Assembly: GCF_021155775.2 (NCBI RefSeq)
Contig: NC_060235.2
Coordinates: forward strand, 8,231,193 to 8,295,192
DNA from: Neodiprion pinetum
Taxonomy: Eukaryota; Arthropoda; Insecta; Hymenoptera; Diprionidae
Direction of reading: 5' to 3'
Length of the DNA stretch: 64,000 nucleotides
Positions 22,441 to 35,753 of the stretch are shown here, piece by piece (the stretch's first letter is position 1; each line of letters starts with the position of its first letter). Both the position numbers and the translations under genes were made by a program. The notes beneath the pieces were generated by a model that worked only from the letters and a program-made list of their open reading frames with translations, had not been told where the DNA came from and did no database searches.

Positions 22441-25381
22441 AATGTGAAGGGAGTCGAGAAAGCGTAATGGTGGAGGTTGGAACGGGGGATGGAAAAAGGG
22501 TGGAGGCATTTTTCAATCAGTATTTTGCGGGGATAAGCATATTTCCCCTTCAAGTTTAGAGATATTGCTGAACTTTTTACGGCCCAATTCTGCAAGGGGA
22601 TTGAGTCGTAATATAAACAACAGAATTACTCCAGCATGAATTGTCCTTTCGATATTTGGGAAGAACTTGCCTCGTAAGAGTCACCCGAGGAACGAACGCA
22701 ACGCCTCGCTTGAAAGACGGTTTAGGGGAGCAGGTTATTGTTCGAAAGGCGGCTGAATATGAATATTAACTTGGCTCCGCGAGACGGCTACGAACGGATG
22801 GGTTGTTTATTCGAGTGGTGGGAAAGACGCCCGGAGACGAAATCGGACTCGATGAATTTTTCTCGCTCCATCTCTTTTTATCACAAATTGACTTTTTATC
22901 GTTCTAACCAATGTTCACGGTGAGTTTGGAAGATCTTTCGCTCAATCATTGTTCTGTAATCAAAGCACAGCTGATTCTGAACGTATATGCATTTCATCCT
23001 CTGAATTAAGCGATACCTTCGTTGTTTGGAAGTTTGTACTCTTACACCATCATCATCATCATCGTCGTCTTGGAATATGGTTAACGATGCATTAGTTTCG
23101 CAGAAATCACATTTTTTTAAATAAACATTCAAGTTCTCATTATTAATCAATTTCGGTTTAATTCCTTATTTCAACAATGCGAAAACTATAAACAAGTCTT
23201 TCGTATCCTAACTTAAAGGGTTGCCCTCGTCGATTTCATCTTCGAATATCAAAGTCCACGTATCTCAAACACTAAAAAGGGCTTAACAGCCTCATTAAAT
23301 ACACAATTACGAACAAAAACATTCCACCAAACTTTTATTTCATGCAAAAATAAAGAAATGGCACTGTTTCTACGAAATATCAATAGTAAATTTTGGACCA
23401 GTTGTGCGTGGCCGGGAAAAATATTTTTCCCATTTCGCAAAAAAGGCATCCCTTGCCATTTGTAGAGTTGTTATTTTTAGGTCGAACGCGGCATTCTTGC
23501 AGCAAGAGAATAAAGTCGGTGTTCCGACCCTTTTCTTGTTCGCACAGCTTGAGCAAGACACAATAAAGCGTCGATGACTCAAAGTAAATGAATAATTTCC
23601 TATACTCGGACAGTTTTCCGTGATACGCGTTCGAGCAATGATAGCAATCACTTACTTTCATTCCAATCTCGTGATTTTTGAACTGTAAGAGGAATTTTCA
23701 CCGTGTTTGGAAAGGGAGAAATTTTTTTTTTCCGAACTTGCGGAACGAGAAGGATGAATGAACCGGATTTTTTCAGGTTTATTGCAGAGTTTACTCTACA
23801 CGGTAACACAGCTGAATTTGCAGGAACAATTTGACCGAGGGTGAAAAGCGAATCAGAGGTAGACTAACAGACCTCGCGTCAAAGAGACTGCGAGCAGCGA
23901 CCCCGGGTACCAAAAATAAAGAAGAAGAAAAAAAAACGACCAGCATGTCGTGAGCGTTAAATGCGAAAGGTAAAGAGCACGAGGGTCGAGGCTGAGCACG
24001 CGAGTCGAGAGTGAAGAGCGAAGAGTGAAAAGTGGTAAGGAATGAAAAGCAAAGAGTACGAAGAGTCGAGTGTTGAGACTGGCTTGGCGTGGGTAATGAG
24101 TGAAAAGCGTGGCTTAGCTTCGCTGGAGTCAAAGCGAAGAATTACACATTAGCGTGATTTTGCTGGGGTCTGATTATTGAGGGGGCATTTTTAATTTCAT
24201 CAAAAATTTCATCGCAGAAGATTGACATTTTCTCGTCAGGACACAAACACTACCACAATATAAATTTCGCTGGAAGGAATTTTTCTGAACATTTTATTTA
24301 GTCATTTCAAAAACGAAAAAATCTATATTATCGATGTCGTTAAAAAAGTACTATTACTTTCGGTTACGATTTAATTTGGATTAGGTCATTAAATCAATGG
24401 AACGATGATTGTATTTTCGAACATTATATGCGAGACTTCTAATTAGGGGAAAATGGGTTCCATCGTCTGATTAAAGAGTTCGGAAAGGAATAAAAAATGT
24501 TTAAAAAATACTCAGTAATGTTATTTGGGCTAATGATATTGAACGGGAATAGAACACTAAGCCTACTACGCAATAGAAACGAACTCGAGGAAATTCGAAC
24601 AACAAAAGTTGCACTATCAGTAAGATGCGAAAGGTTTTTATCATTAGAACGATGAAGATGATCAAACTTCCGTGTTTTTCACACGATGATCATGTTCTTG
24701 GATTCAAATTATGGATACCTTGCCTGTGTTATTCGACTTTGCTCACAATCAGATTCATTTCTATCAAGTATAAGCAAGCCGACATTTTTTCCTGTAAAAT
24801 ATCGTAGATGGTTCACGTCCTCAAATGCCGGACGTCAATGCTTACAATATACGACACGAGTAATTAAAATTTGGATGTAATGGATGTGTCCTGCAGTTAT
24901 GCATGGAAACGTCGCGTTACGAAAGTCGAGTAATTTCCGCCGCTCGGTTTTTGCGAACATCAGAGATGCGAGTGGTGGCCAATCAAGGTGGTGGACCACC
25001 AGGCCCAGCGTGACATCAAACGTGTCCTACGCACTTTGCATTTTCATTTGAATTTCACCTTATCCACGGTATATTGTACAAATTGCCTCACCATCCTATG
25101 TACGTGTAATACGTACCGACAGCCGTGAGGGTTGCTCTTGTGTTTGTTCAGCTAACCACCTCCAGCTCTTCGAGCGCTACGCGATTGGTGCTAATATCGA
25201 AGATCAAACTCCGGGACTGATTATTTCCGCGACGACAATTCTGTTGCTGGTATTATACCCAACGGCATTCGTTGAACAAAGAACGATTCGCGGGAAGCGT
25301 GAGTTCTGCGAACAAGTTGATGTAGACTTTATTTGTTACATATATGTTTGTAAATCTGAGAGTAGATAGCAACTGTGTCAC
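22441..25381. other. Gene-free stretch with simple-sequence patches
   Basis: No gene recognised. It holds a CAT/CGT triplet repeat near 23046-23068 and a purine-rich block at about 23970-24085 built from degenerate GAAGAGCGAAGAGTGAAAAG words. A perfect TGGTGG/CCACCA dyad lies near 24990-25003. Open frames up to 113 codons are not supported by any recognisable family. Confidence 0.5.
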
Positions 25382-25383
25382 TA

Positions 25384-26636
25384 CACGGAGGAAAAGGATT
25401 ATTTGAGTAAAGTAATATTTGTTTGATTCAACGAACATAATACTTACTTAATTCAACAAAATACTTGTGACAACTTAATATATAGAATTGAATCAAGCCT
25501 TTGAATGATCATGCTGACTATCAATTTATTCCCGACAACACGACGCGAGTTCTTTGCGATAATGTGAATTTCGTGGCAAGAAAATGTGTGATTAAAATGA
25601 TTGAAAATTTGATTGAACGTACCTCAATCCTTTTGTTTTAAAACTGCGATATTGCTGTATCGAAACAAATTCAGCTGGTTTTAATTCATGGTTTTGTTGA
25701 GTCAAAAGTTCAATGGTTGAAACAGGTAATAAATTTTCTTGTTACAAAAATTTTTTGCATTATCTGAACATTAGAGTTATTCAAGCGCACAAAACGAATT
25801 CTTCGGATGATATCATTTACAATTCTGTTGACTCAAAATTTTGTGGGTTTTACCCGATATTCAACGGGTAAGACTTGCAAACTTATTGTGGCATGTGTAG
25901 AAGTATAAATTGAACATGTATCAATAGTTTTTGTTCACTTGTCAATATTAATTTCGATGCTTCGAAACTTGGTATTATGCTTTCTTTGTTTCTAGTTGGT
26001 CTAATGACAAAGATATCTTTCGTTTTCGGTGTCTGACTTCCTAGCCGACTACTCGGTTTTATAACCATCCCTGAAGCGACTTCCGTAGCGAGAATTTTCA
26101 CCGCCTAGTGGCCGTTTATAGTACTAGTATACTGATATTCACGATGAATATATCATCCACTTGTTTCAAGGCATGTGGTGTTTCTTTCACCTCGTAAACA
26201 AATTAGTTCAACTGCTTTAATCAGTTACGCCAAACAAGCTCCGGATAAATCATCAAAGTATGGCATTTAATCGAAGTTGATATTTTGTTGGCTGGATTCG
26301 TGTACTTATTCTAATTGAAGTGCCCAATCGTTTCTGTCAACAAACATGCGACTTCGAGGAACAACACATAAACTTGAAATGAAATGATATTTAGGTGACT
26401 CAATTTCGGAATCGCGTCAAAGGGTTCACTCAAATCAATACTTCACTGGATCGCGACAGGAAAAGCTTTCGTTGAATCAAGGAATTCCCTAGACTAAATC
26501 ATTTTGATAAACTAACTGAATCGAAATTCTTGAATTGAAGTCATCGTGTTTTGAAATAAATATGGGATATTAGATTGAAGTGAACGGACTCCAACGGAAT
26601 CTATTTTGTTGCTTCAAGAAGTCCTCTCCCTCCATG
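25384..26636 (+). mobile_element. 1.25 kb TIR element, copy 2
   Basis: Same element and orientation as 1466-2716. The left end reads CACGGAGGAAAAGGATTATT; the right end, reverse-complemented, reads CATGGAGGGAGAGGACTTCT. TA flanks lie at 25382-25383 and 26637-26638. It is 1253 bp long, against 1251 bp for copy 1, so both copies appear end-to-end complete. Shared landmarks include AAGTAATATTTGTTTGATTC, GCAATTCCTTGCGATAATGTG-like text and TAGTACTAGTATAC. The short internal frames are not conserved between copies, which argues that the element is non-coding. A direct pair 23 kb apart could recombine. Confidence 0.75.
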
Positions 26637-26638
26637 TA

Positions 26639-29600
26639 CGTTCGGTACAACAAGAGTGGATTGAGTTTGGAAAACTCGCGTCAAATTACCCCACAATCGC
26701 ACTAATTATTCCTTAAATTTCCGGGTCAAGGATGAACATCCGAATGAGAGCAAAACGAAAGTTAATGAATAAGTTGACATGGGTATAAGGCGTACATGTT
26801 TAACGAACCGTTCGATTAATCTCTTTCAATCCCTTTACCGCCGGGCCAAGCTGGCTTTATCGGTGTAAATTGTTTAAGCGGTATTGATTTAAAATTAAAG
26901 TCGAATCGTCAGTATATGTGTGCGTCTAACGAACTCCTCGATTCAAACGCGAATAGCGTCCCTTCTGTCAATAAATAAATCCGTGCCGGGTGAAATTATT
27001 TACATTGTAACGAGATTTCGTTACATGTGGGAGGTGTGTAAAAACTGCGCTTTAACAGTTGGCGCTAATTTTGTTCTCAAACTCTTTGAGTATTTCGGAT
27101 TGGCTTGTACGTAAAACGGAGAGAATATTATTTAATCTTCTGGCTTTTTGAGCGTGTGGTGATTTAATTTACGGTTGGACGCGCTGGTGAATCGGGGTAT
27201 GATTATTATACTAACTATTTTTCAATCGGATTAACAATTGTGCAGCGCACGGTGATAGAATTCTAGGAGATTTGGGCACATGTGTATCATTTAAAATAAA
27301 TGCATCGTCATGCGTGTGCATTGATGTACTGATTCATTATTACGAATATATCGGATTTAACGTAATAACCGATATATTTAAAAAACGATTTCAGTTGATC
27401 ATATAAAATGGGCGTAGCAGCTTTGAAGGATTAGTTAAAAGCACGATTGTGACTTCGAATAATCACTATCTAAAAAAATAGCTGATAGACTCAATCTATA
27501 CTTTCAATGCCTACGTTTTGAATTCTGCTAATGAATTAAAAAAATTAACAGAAAAAGCCGTACAATTCTTTTCGCAATCTGCACGTTTTATAATTCTGTC
27601 CAAACGATTATTCTATTTATAGAATATTCTAGATATTGGAACTGTGAAAGCATTTTCATCGCGTGCGTCGACTTCAAAAAGCACTCTCTTTGAACTTTTT
27701 GAAGTGATTTCCATTGCGTGTGATCAATCAGAGCTGCCCGATTAAATGTAGCGATTCGTGACCTCAGAGATTTCATGTAAAATTTTTAACATTACTTATC
27801 TATGCAATCCAAGAGAACGTATCAAGTCAATATATCCAATGTTCTGTAAAACAGATTGTAAATGAGCTTTATTTTCATTTGATTATTCGACGAGATAATG
27901 CAAGTTTCATGTCGATTTGCGTACATAATTTAAGATGTCGACAAAATAGCAACTTACACCATATTTTTCGAATTGATGCATTGCATCAAAGTTTTCTCGA
28001 TTGGTACATACAAGTGCAGTACATATTTTCACTATCCATAAACATCGATTTATCACGTCCCATTCTCGCAGCCGCATGCAAATTATGCAGCTATCAGATT
28101 TGAGTGAGATTTCACAACTTCTTCGGTTCCTTTAACAAAAAATGGTAGCCATACAAAATCGTCAACAGGACATAAAAGACTCTCATTTCTCACGTATAAC
28201 TAAAAATAAATCTACCGGGTTTCTGTTCTGCAATTAATTCGTTTGACAGAAAAACAGAAAACACTACATTAGATTCGGACATAATGTTTCTTTGGCATTT
28301 CTTATCTTTTCCGACTGCACTTCCTATTGATAAATTTCGCAATTCTTCTTCCCGCAGTTTCGTGCTTTGTCACCAGCTGTCACACCTGGAATGTCTACAA
28401 TATTTGCACCGCAGGGTGTCCTACAGTACCTTTGCAATTTGTAGTACACCTATCCATTGGCAGGTCCCGCTGCGAAGTCGCGAGTTCATTATTGCACTTT
28501 GCACCACGTTACAGTGCAGCTATGCATCACCTGGCAGTGGCTGACGCCAAAGATTTCCACGGAGTATTTGCCATTGGAACAGTCTCAACAAGTTCAAAAT
28601 TTTGATCCGACGTTTGTTTTAATTTTTCACGAAACTTGTTGACACTGTTTGGAACTTGTCCGTTTTTCTGAAAATATTTCTCAAACATGAATATCAATTT
28701 AATGAACGATACTTAAAAATTTTCGAGTTTGCTGACTTATGAATGATGTAGTCAACACTTTGAGAAGGAAACCATGAATTATTTTCTTATTTCTTGAAAG
28801 ACCAGAACGTTTTGCAAAGGTTTACAAACAAAAGGTGTGAAAAACGAATGTTTACGCGAAGGATTAATTATGCATCGAGGTACGTTGCGACTGTACGATT
28901 GGTATTTTGGTTAAATATGCTTGATTTTTTGAAACATCAGGGCTGCGGAATATTGTTTCGTTCCTTGATGATCTTACTTGTAATCATTCAAGTGACGACG
29001 TGCATTTTTCTTTCCACGAACGAGCGCGAATCAACGCATCAATTCTGACTGTTCGAAGAAATAAAGCATTCGAGTAATTTGCGAAGTTCAAGGAATCACC
29101 TGTATGCACAGGTTTTGCGAAATTTTTCTCATATTCTCCGATTAGAATAACGCCTTCTGAATAATCAGAGACAGAGGGAAAATCCGTGATTAAAACTGCC
29201 GTGGTGAAAGTTATTTGATTTATTCAAGAAGTAAAACAATCCTGAGCGAGATTACACAAGTTTGTAAAAAAGCAAAATGTCCGAAAAAGAAAAAGCCAAA
29301 AATCTGTAAGGCAAGCTGGTACACAGCCTTGGATCAATCGTGGCAGCAGACGGTGGCACCTACGACACGGCATAAGCCGGTGTCTAGAATTTTCCAAATC
29401 GCTAGAGCCACTTGAAAAAGCCACTTCATTCAGCTGGCAGACTCCGGTACGTGGTTTGTTTCACAAATGTGTGTATGGTATACATATATATATATATATA
29501 CACAGACGCCATCAGCTCGTCTGGAAACGTCTTCACATCGTCAAGGGGCGTTGAGACACGCCGGATAACAAGCTACATCTACCCACCCATACGCGATTTG

Positions 29601-30239
29601 TAAGAAATAGTTGCGTGCATTTTAATGCGGGTTCACGTCGTGCCAAAATGGACCGCAGTGCGGTAAGTCGGCCGGATCCGTGTATAAGGTTGGTTTAACT
29701 GTGCTCGAATTTTTTCCATCCCCTTCGTATTTCATTTTGTACCACTATTTTCACTTCGTGCAGGTTCTCGGGAATTCCGACAATTGTTTACACCGGTTCA
29801 ATTTTACGCAGAGGAATCCTGAATTCAAATCGTTATTGTAGTTACGAAATTTCACGACGTAGATCTTTTCACTCGGGAAAAAGCACGACATTTATCGACG
29901 AATTAGTCTAAACAACGTGGGAAAATTCAATAGATATTTGAATTTGAGCGCACGTATGTTTTGCACGCCTTCTTCAATTGGCACTTTGGGAGTCTGGTTT
30001 GTGGATAATGTAAATGCGCGTTGGATAATGGTTTAAGAAATTTTCACCGGTCAACATGCGACTTAGAATTTATACACCTGACTTTAGTGGGTTTCAATTG
30101 TCTACTAGTCATTTTTAGCGAATTCTTGTGTCTTTGAATTATCCTACGTTACTTCAAAAAGTTTCAAAAAGTTTCATTAGACTGATATTTCAGAAGTTCA
30201 GAAGACCGTAAGTGTCATTTGACATCAATGCTTGGAGTG
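26639..30239. other. Gene-free stretch
   Basis: No gene recognised. A TA microsatellite lies at about 29480-29502. A 10-bp perfect stem (AATATATCGG with CCGATATATT) spans 27345-27378. Overlapping frames near 28284-28642 read cysteine/serine-rich sequence without a known domain and are not called. Confidence 0.5.
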
Positions 30240-30668
30240 TCTTTACATGACTGATGTAATCTTAAGTAACTTCAAATAAGCAGATAACTCAAGATGAACG
30301 TTATTTACTTCGAGTCACTTCAAATAAGTTCAAATAACTCGCGATGAACGTCACTTACGTCACCTGACCTCAAATGAGTTCAGATAACACAAATTAACGT
30401 CACTAACTTGTCACTTCAAAGAAGTTCAGATAAATGGAGATGAACGTCACTGAATTCATCCAACTTCAAAAAACTTCAGCCAACTCAAGATAAACGTCAC
30501 TGACTTTAGGTCACTTCATCGAAGTTCAGATAACTCAATATCAACGTCACTTACGTTACCTGACTTCAAGTAAGTTCAGGTAACTCAAAATAAATGTCAC
30601 TTCAAAGAAGTTTAGGTAACTCGAGATCAACATTACGTCACTTCAACTGAGTTGCTTGACCTAAAAAG
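30240..30668. repeat. Minisatellite with a unit of about 50 bp, roughly eight copies
   Basis: Units begin TCACTTCAAA (or TGACTTCAAG), pass through GAAGTTCAGATAACTC and AGATGAACGTCACT, and close with a short variable tail such as TACGTCACC. Successive units measure about 50, 46, 50, 50, 50, 36 and 41 bp, so the tail is lost in some. Divergence between units is modest but clear. Weaker TTCAAAAAGTTTC words extend upstream to about 30140. There is no open frame across the array. Confidence 0.8.
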
Positions 30669-33600
30669 ACCTAACCTCACTTTAGAACCTATTATAACCA
30701 AGTTTGAATGCTTTCTCGTCACTTTGAATGGAACGAGTAACTCCAAATGATATCAAATTACCTCACGGAATCTTGAGTGTTTCCATTGTTAAATGAGCTT
30801 CAAAAAGCTAAATTCATAACTAAATAAATTACTGAAAACAATTTCATATCACGCTAAAAAATTTTTAATACCTATGCAAGTGATCCAGAGAACTAAAATG
30901 ACGCATCGATGACGTCGAAGAAATTTCCGTGATTTGGTTTGACTTCGATTAATGGTCATACGATTATAAGTGGCTTTATATGGATCGCAACAGCTCTTCA
31001 TTACTTCACATGACTTGAATGACGTGTATATCAGCTGTTATTTATTTACTACTTCGTAAAAGTAAGTACTAAATCAGTAATTAAATTTCCAGTAAATGAC
31101 CTATAATATCGTCAGGTACTTTTATTCCCTACTTATTGTGCGCTGAGCGATAATGTAAATTCTTCCAAACTGAAATTCCCTGAATTGAAATTATTGTAAT
31201 CAACGTTTGCACGTAATATTTGTAGTCCTGTAACATATACTGATATACACGATTTCAAAAGTCGTCTACTCAACTTGACCCATAAGCGAAGTACCAAGCG
31301 ATCCGGGGAGCAATGATGGGTTGATCAAATGTGAAAAAGAAATCTCTGGCTCGCCAGTTCCACATGGCAAAAACACGGTCACGCCTTCAGCTCATACTAT
31401 ACTTCAGGCATAGCGGTAACCCGTGAATTGTCTGACTTCGGGAAAAACGTGAGAGGAATTCTGCAAAGAAGATAGTGCCGCCCTATTCCTCGCAACATCT
31501 CTAGATTGAGGCAGTGACCCGACGACTCGACGGTGTTACAGTGTATTTCAGGGCTTTTAACACGACGCATAATCGTTGTAATCGAGGCACTGCCAGAGGG
31601 AGGCAGTAAATTTCTACCTAACAAATCCCCGAGCTTTTGTCGATGGGATGCAGCGACGGTTGGAATCCGTTGAAACTCCCCTCTAACTTCGTTATATTAC
31701 AATCGCCGGTGTGTGTCCGCACAAAAGTATGCACTGTGTATTCGCAAGCCCCTCGTGCCGCAAATCATACTCTATTTCCATGCTAATACCTGATGGAATT
31801 GGCGGGCATCCAGACATCCAGCATTCAGCCACTCTCCTCCACCTTTCACCCCGCGAATTCTAGGGTACGACCACCAGCCACCCGCCCTTTCTCATGCGGG
31901 TTTTTTCATTTTTTTCCATATCTTTTTTCGAATCGCACCGTCTACCTCGGAGGGAATTCACCAACCTCGCACCTGTGTCACCGTGTTTGAATAATAATGC
32001 GAGCTGTAATTTATACGCGAACACTGACCGACCCTACAATACCAATTCTCTCGCGAGGGAAAAAACTGGCGCTCGTAATATTCGGACGAGCATGAATTCG
32101 AAGATTTCTTATTCTTATTCGGGGAATTGTCGTCCAGGGTTTTGAACCAACAAAATTACCTAGTACGGAATTTTTTTTTCTACTCCGACGGTTCTTAAGA
32201 TAAAATTTTCTCCACATTCGCATGGACTCAGCCGTGGTTTACGGATTTTCGATAAAAAAAAAAAAAACTCAAGTTATTCGCAATTTAAAATGCTTTTCAA
32301 GACTAATAAGGACAAACCGACTCTACCGACTGGATTAAAAGATCACAAAAAAACCGTCTGAAGCCTAGAGTGATTAGTTTATGCCTATAATGGTGAACTC
32401 GATTGAAATAACATTCCTACTATAATCTAATAGAAATGAATCCGATCAAATTCGAATAACACGAGCCAAAATATCAGCAAGTTCAAAACGGGTTTGATGA
32501 TTAGAACTTTCCAAACAATTCAGAGATGAGAAGATTAGAAATAAAAATGCAAAAAAGTTTCGAAGCAAACATTGGATCGTGTGTAAAATCCTTAAAAATA
32601 TTTAGAATCGAAAGAAAAAAATTTGTCCCAAAATGTGGTCAATTGCATTCAAGCCGATTATAGACCTCTGTCAAAAAAAAAAGCAGCCAGCATTTAATCA
32701 ATAGCAATTAATAATGCCGATTGCAAGAATTGTACGTTATAATTCTCGCACAGCTCTGTGTTTCTTCAAAGGAAGAATTGCCTTCCAGTTCATCCCTCTA
32801 CGAAAGAAATATCAGGAAAGTAGGCTCCGTTAGTTAATCAGGCCAGCTGGAGGGGCAGTTTAAGAATACAATTTTGTAGTTCGAGTATATGGTGCGGAAT
32901 GTAATTTAACGTTCACTCTCTCCACATGCGGGAGACGTATTCATGAGGTAATAGCGAAGGAGAGAATAAGTTTCGTAATAAATAACCGAGTAGAAGAGTC
33001 TGCAGACGTATGCAGACGGAATTTTCGTTCCTAGCTGAGAGGAAGAAAGAGGTAATTTATTTCACAAGGATCTATGTAAAGTCGTCGCTTACACATTTTA
33101 ACACGCATATCTTTCACGATCAGTCAAATCGAATTATATTAGTCGCACAGAATTTATCTGTTGACAAATTTAATTCCATAGTCATATTTCAATTTAATCT
33201 TACCACTTTCTCGAATATTTATAGACCGTGCGAATATCCAACGGAGTGAAAGGATCGTGAAAACTCAACCCACAAGCCTCAAAGACTCGAACTATTTTCA
33301 AGCCAATTACGAGAATCACAATGTCGCACGAATGGAGTATAAATTTTTTGTTACCATTCACACCGGGCCGGAAAATCACTGTTTCAACAATTGTGTCGAG
33401 ATCAGATTCTTGTACACAGTTTCACACATTCTCACCCAATGAAATTTTGATTCAAAACCGAAATAGTTCAACGTAGAATCACTGGGTAGATAACCAAAAA
33501 GCTCAACAGAAATTTTTTCAAAATTTACAGCCAAAGTAACGAGAGTTATAAGCTGTCACGAAAGCAGAGCATACGTTAAAAAGCTTTGAAAAACAACGAA

Positions 33601-35275
33601 AATCAGTAATTCTCGTACATTTGTCAGTACCAATAAGCTTTCCCAATTTGATCTTTATAGTTTCGAACATTCATCTTTCGTTCCAGTTGGATATTGTTTT
33701 TCATCAAATTCAGCCTCATCGAAATGCTTTACCTTTTTCTACTGTGCATTCCTAATTTATTTGTCCCGGAAATTCGTTGATCAAATAGTATCGGTTAAAA
33801 ATTGATACGAACGGCAGTGAGTTGAGCAACCGATATTTCCGGCTCCGGATGCGAGGCATTGGAATCCGCACAAGAATGTTCCAAGATCAAAAATATCCAA
33901 AGATGAACGCTAATGCCGTGGATCGGAATAGACAAAATCTATTTCTGTTGGAGTTTGTGGGTGGCGGTGCGGTGCGTGCGTATAGTTTATGGGTTTCTGA
34001 ATAAGAGAGTTAATGCGACGATCGTTAATCCGCACATAAACCCCAACACAAAGTAAAACAGCTAACATTTTTGAGATTTATTTTGTGGCTTTGGAAACTT
34101 ACCCCCCCCCCTCCCTCCATCCTTGGCCGCTAACCGTTCCTTATCCCCTTCTTTATCTTCCTTTTTTCCCCTCTTTCATCCCCGCCGTTCGTTCCTTTAT
34201 CGCTCTCTGTCTCGCGGGAAAAGCTATCTCATTAGGCTCACAATTCATCTGCTTTATTTTCCTTGACTTCTTTCTCAGATTTATTTCACCTCTTATTATT
34301 TTGTTAAAAAGCCCCTGCAGCTTTCGCGAGATCCTTACTTCGCGTAAATCATTATTTCTCTAGAATTTTACGGGGTTGGGTGCAGGGGGGGAGGAGGGTG
34401 GGGGCAGGTCTAAGGATAAGCGAAGCCAAAGGGGGGACGCGAGGGGGTCGTTTTATTCTGAAACGTTACTAACGAAACTTTGTGCGATATTCTCGAGGCA
34501 TCATCTAATTGCGACATTGTTCTTCACAGCGAGACAAAATGTCGACGCTTCTTCAAGGGACAGACATTTGCGATAGCATTGTAGAAAAGCTGTGAGACAA
34601 GAGAGGATTTGCATTTGATATATTTCTGGTCTCCACCTTACGGATGCTCTTGCTGAATGAATCTAACATGAAATTACGAAGCGAGGATAACTTTACGTCA
34701 GCGTCCACGTGCCGTAGGATATTATAGCCATGGTTATATATATATACATATATGTATATTTATTTTGACGAGGAAAAAAAATTTATAATGATAATGAAGA
34801 TCGTGAGGAACAGCATTTTTTTCGTTTAATTCATAACTATCGGATATCGATGAAAATTAGTTCATAACCGTGAGTTAATGAAATTCCTGGAAAGATGTTG
34901 TTCGTGTGTTGCGTGTGAAATGTAACTTGTCTTTACCAGTTTTTTATACGTTCGAACGCAGTTTCCTTCCAAGAGAGTATCGAGTATTTAGAACTAGTGA
35001 ACGGCAATATCGTCGAGGCAGAATTGAGTTGTTTAATTTGAAAGAAATCCAATTAATATCGTCAGAGCTGGTCCGAACAAGAGTTTCACTGTAATCCGTC
35101 CATCGTAGTAGTAGAACGGAAGGTGAGGAGGAAAATTTCAAAGGATTAAACCGGGCGAAATTATCCTGCAGATGCCGTTCGCTGGACGGAGACAAATGAT
35201 CGCCATTGCGTGCCGGTTTGGTTTGCTTGAAGAGAAAATACGAAGGTAAATCGAGGATAACGCGGAGTTGAGGAA
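30669..35275. other. Gene-free stretch
   Basis: No gene recognised. A C-rich run lies near 34101-34120 and a G-rich block near 34376-34402, with TA-rich sequence near 34735-34760. Open frames up to 92 codons are unsupported. The stretch leads into the GA-rich block at 35.28 kb. Confidence 0.5.
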
Positions 35276-35420
35276 GAAAGAGAGAGAGAGAGAGAGAGCG
35301 AGAGAGAAAGGCAGAGATTTCGTGCGAGAGAGTGAGAGCGGGACAGAGAAAGGGATCGGACCAAGACTAAAAAAGAAGAAGAAGCGGAGGTAAAAAAGAA
35401 ACGAGAGAAAAAAAAAAAAG
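35276..35420. repeat. GA microsatellite and purine-rich block
   Basis: An alternating GA run of about 26 bases (35276-35299) is followed by degenerate GAGAGAGCGAGAG and AAAAGAAGAAGAAG sequence, then an A11-type run near 35409. GA repeats are often found near insect promoters as binding sites for GAGA-type factors; here that is only a possibility. Confidence 0.8.
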
Positions 35421-35612
35421 ATGGAAAATTCAAGAGGGAGAGAAGACGGAAGTGACGAGCGAAAAAGCGGACCGAGCTCGGGCCGAGAGGGGGAATGATG
35501 AAGGGATGAAATAAAAGGAGAATAATCCTTAAAGCAGCGATCTAGCTCGGCTCAGTGCTGAAAGTGGGTAGGGACGGACTCCTGGACTGACAACTAACAT
35601 CTGAGGAGTAAA

Positions 35613-35753
35613 ATGAAGTTATTCAATTATCTCGATCCTCCAGCTCGAACGAGGCCTACTCGACGATGGTGGAAGGACTTTGAGTGTTCGCCGGGCGGCA
35701 GGCATCAAAGTGAAGTCGTCACCCTCCGAACCCAAAACCAAACCGAAAACTGA
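35613..35753 (+). other. Short open frame of 46 codons downstream of the GA block, unrecognised
   Basis: The frame starts at an ATG in the context GTAAAATGAAG, which is favourable for insect translation starts. It reads MKLFNYLDPPARTRPTRRWW at the N terminus and ends at a TGA at 35751-35753. It lies in a GC-richer patch about 300 bp downstream of the GA block, an arrangement compatible with a first exon or 5' leader. There is no signal peptide and no known domain. Chance occurrence is entirely possible. Confidence 0.12.

Noticed and set aside
27345..27378. 10-bp perfect stem-loop as a terminator
   Set aside because: Rho-independent terminators are bacterial, and short AT-rich stems are expected by chance in this sequence.
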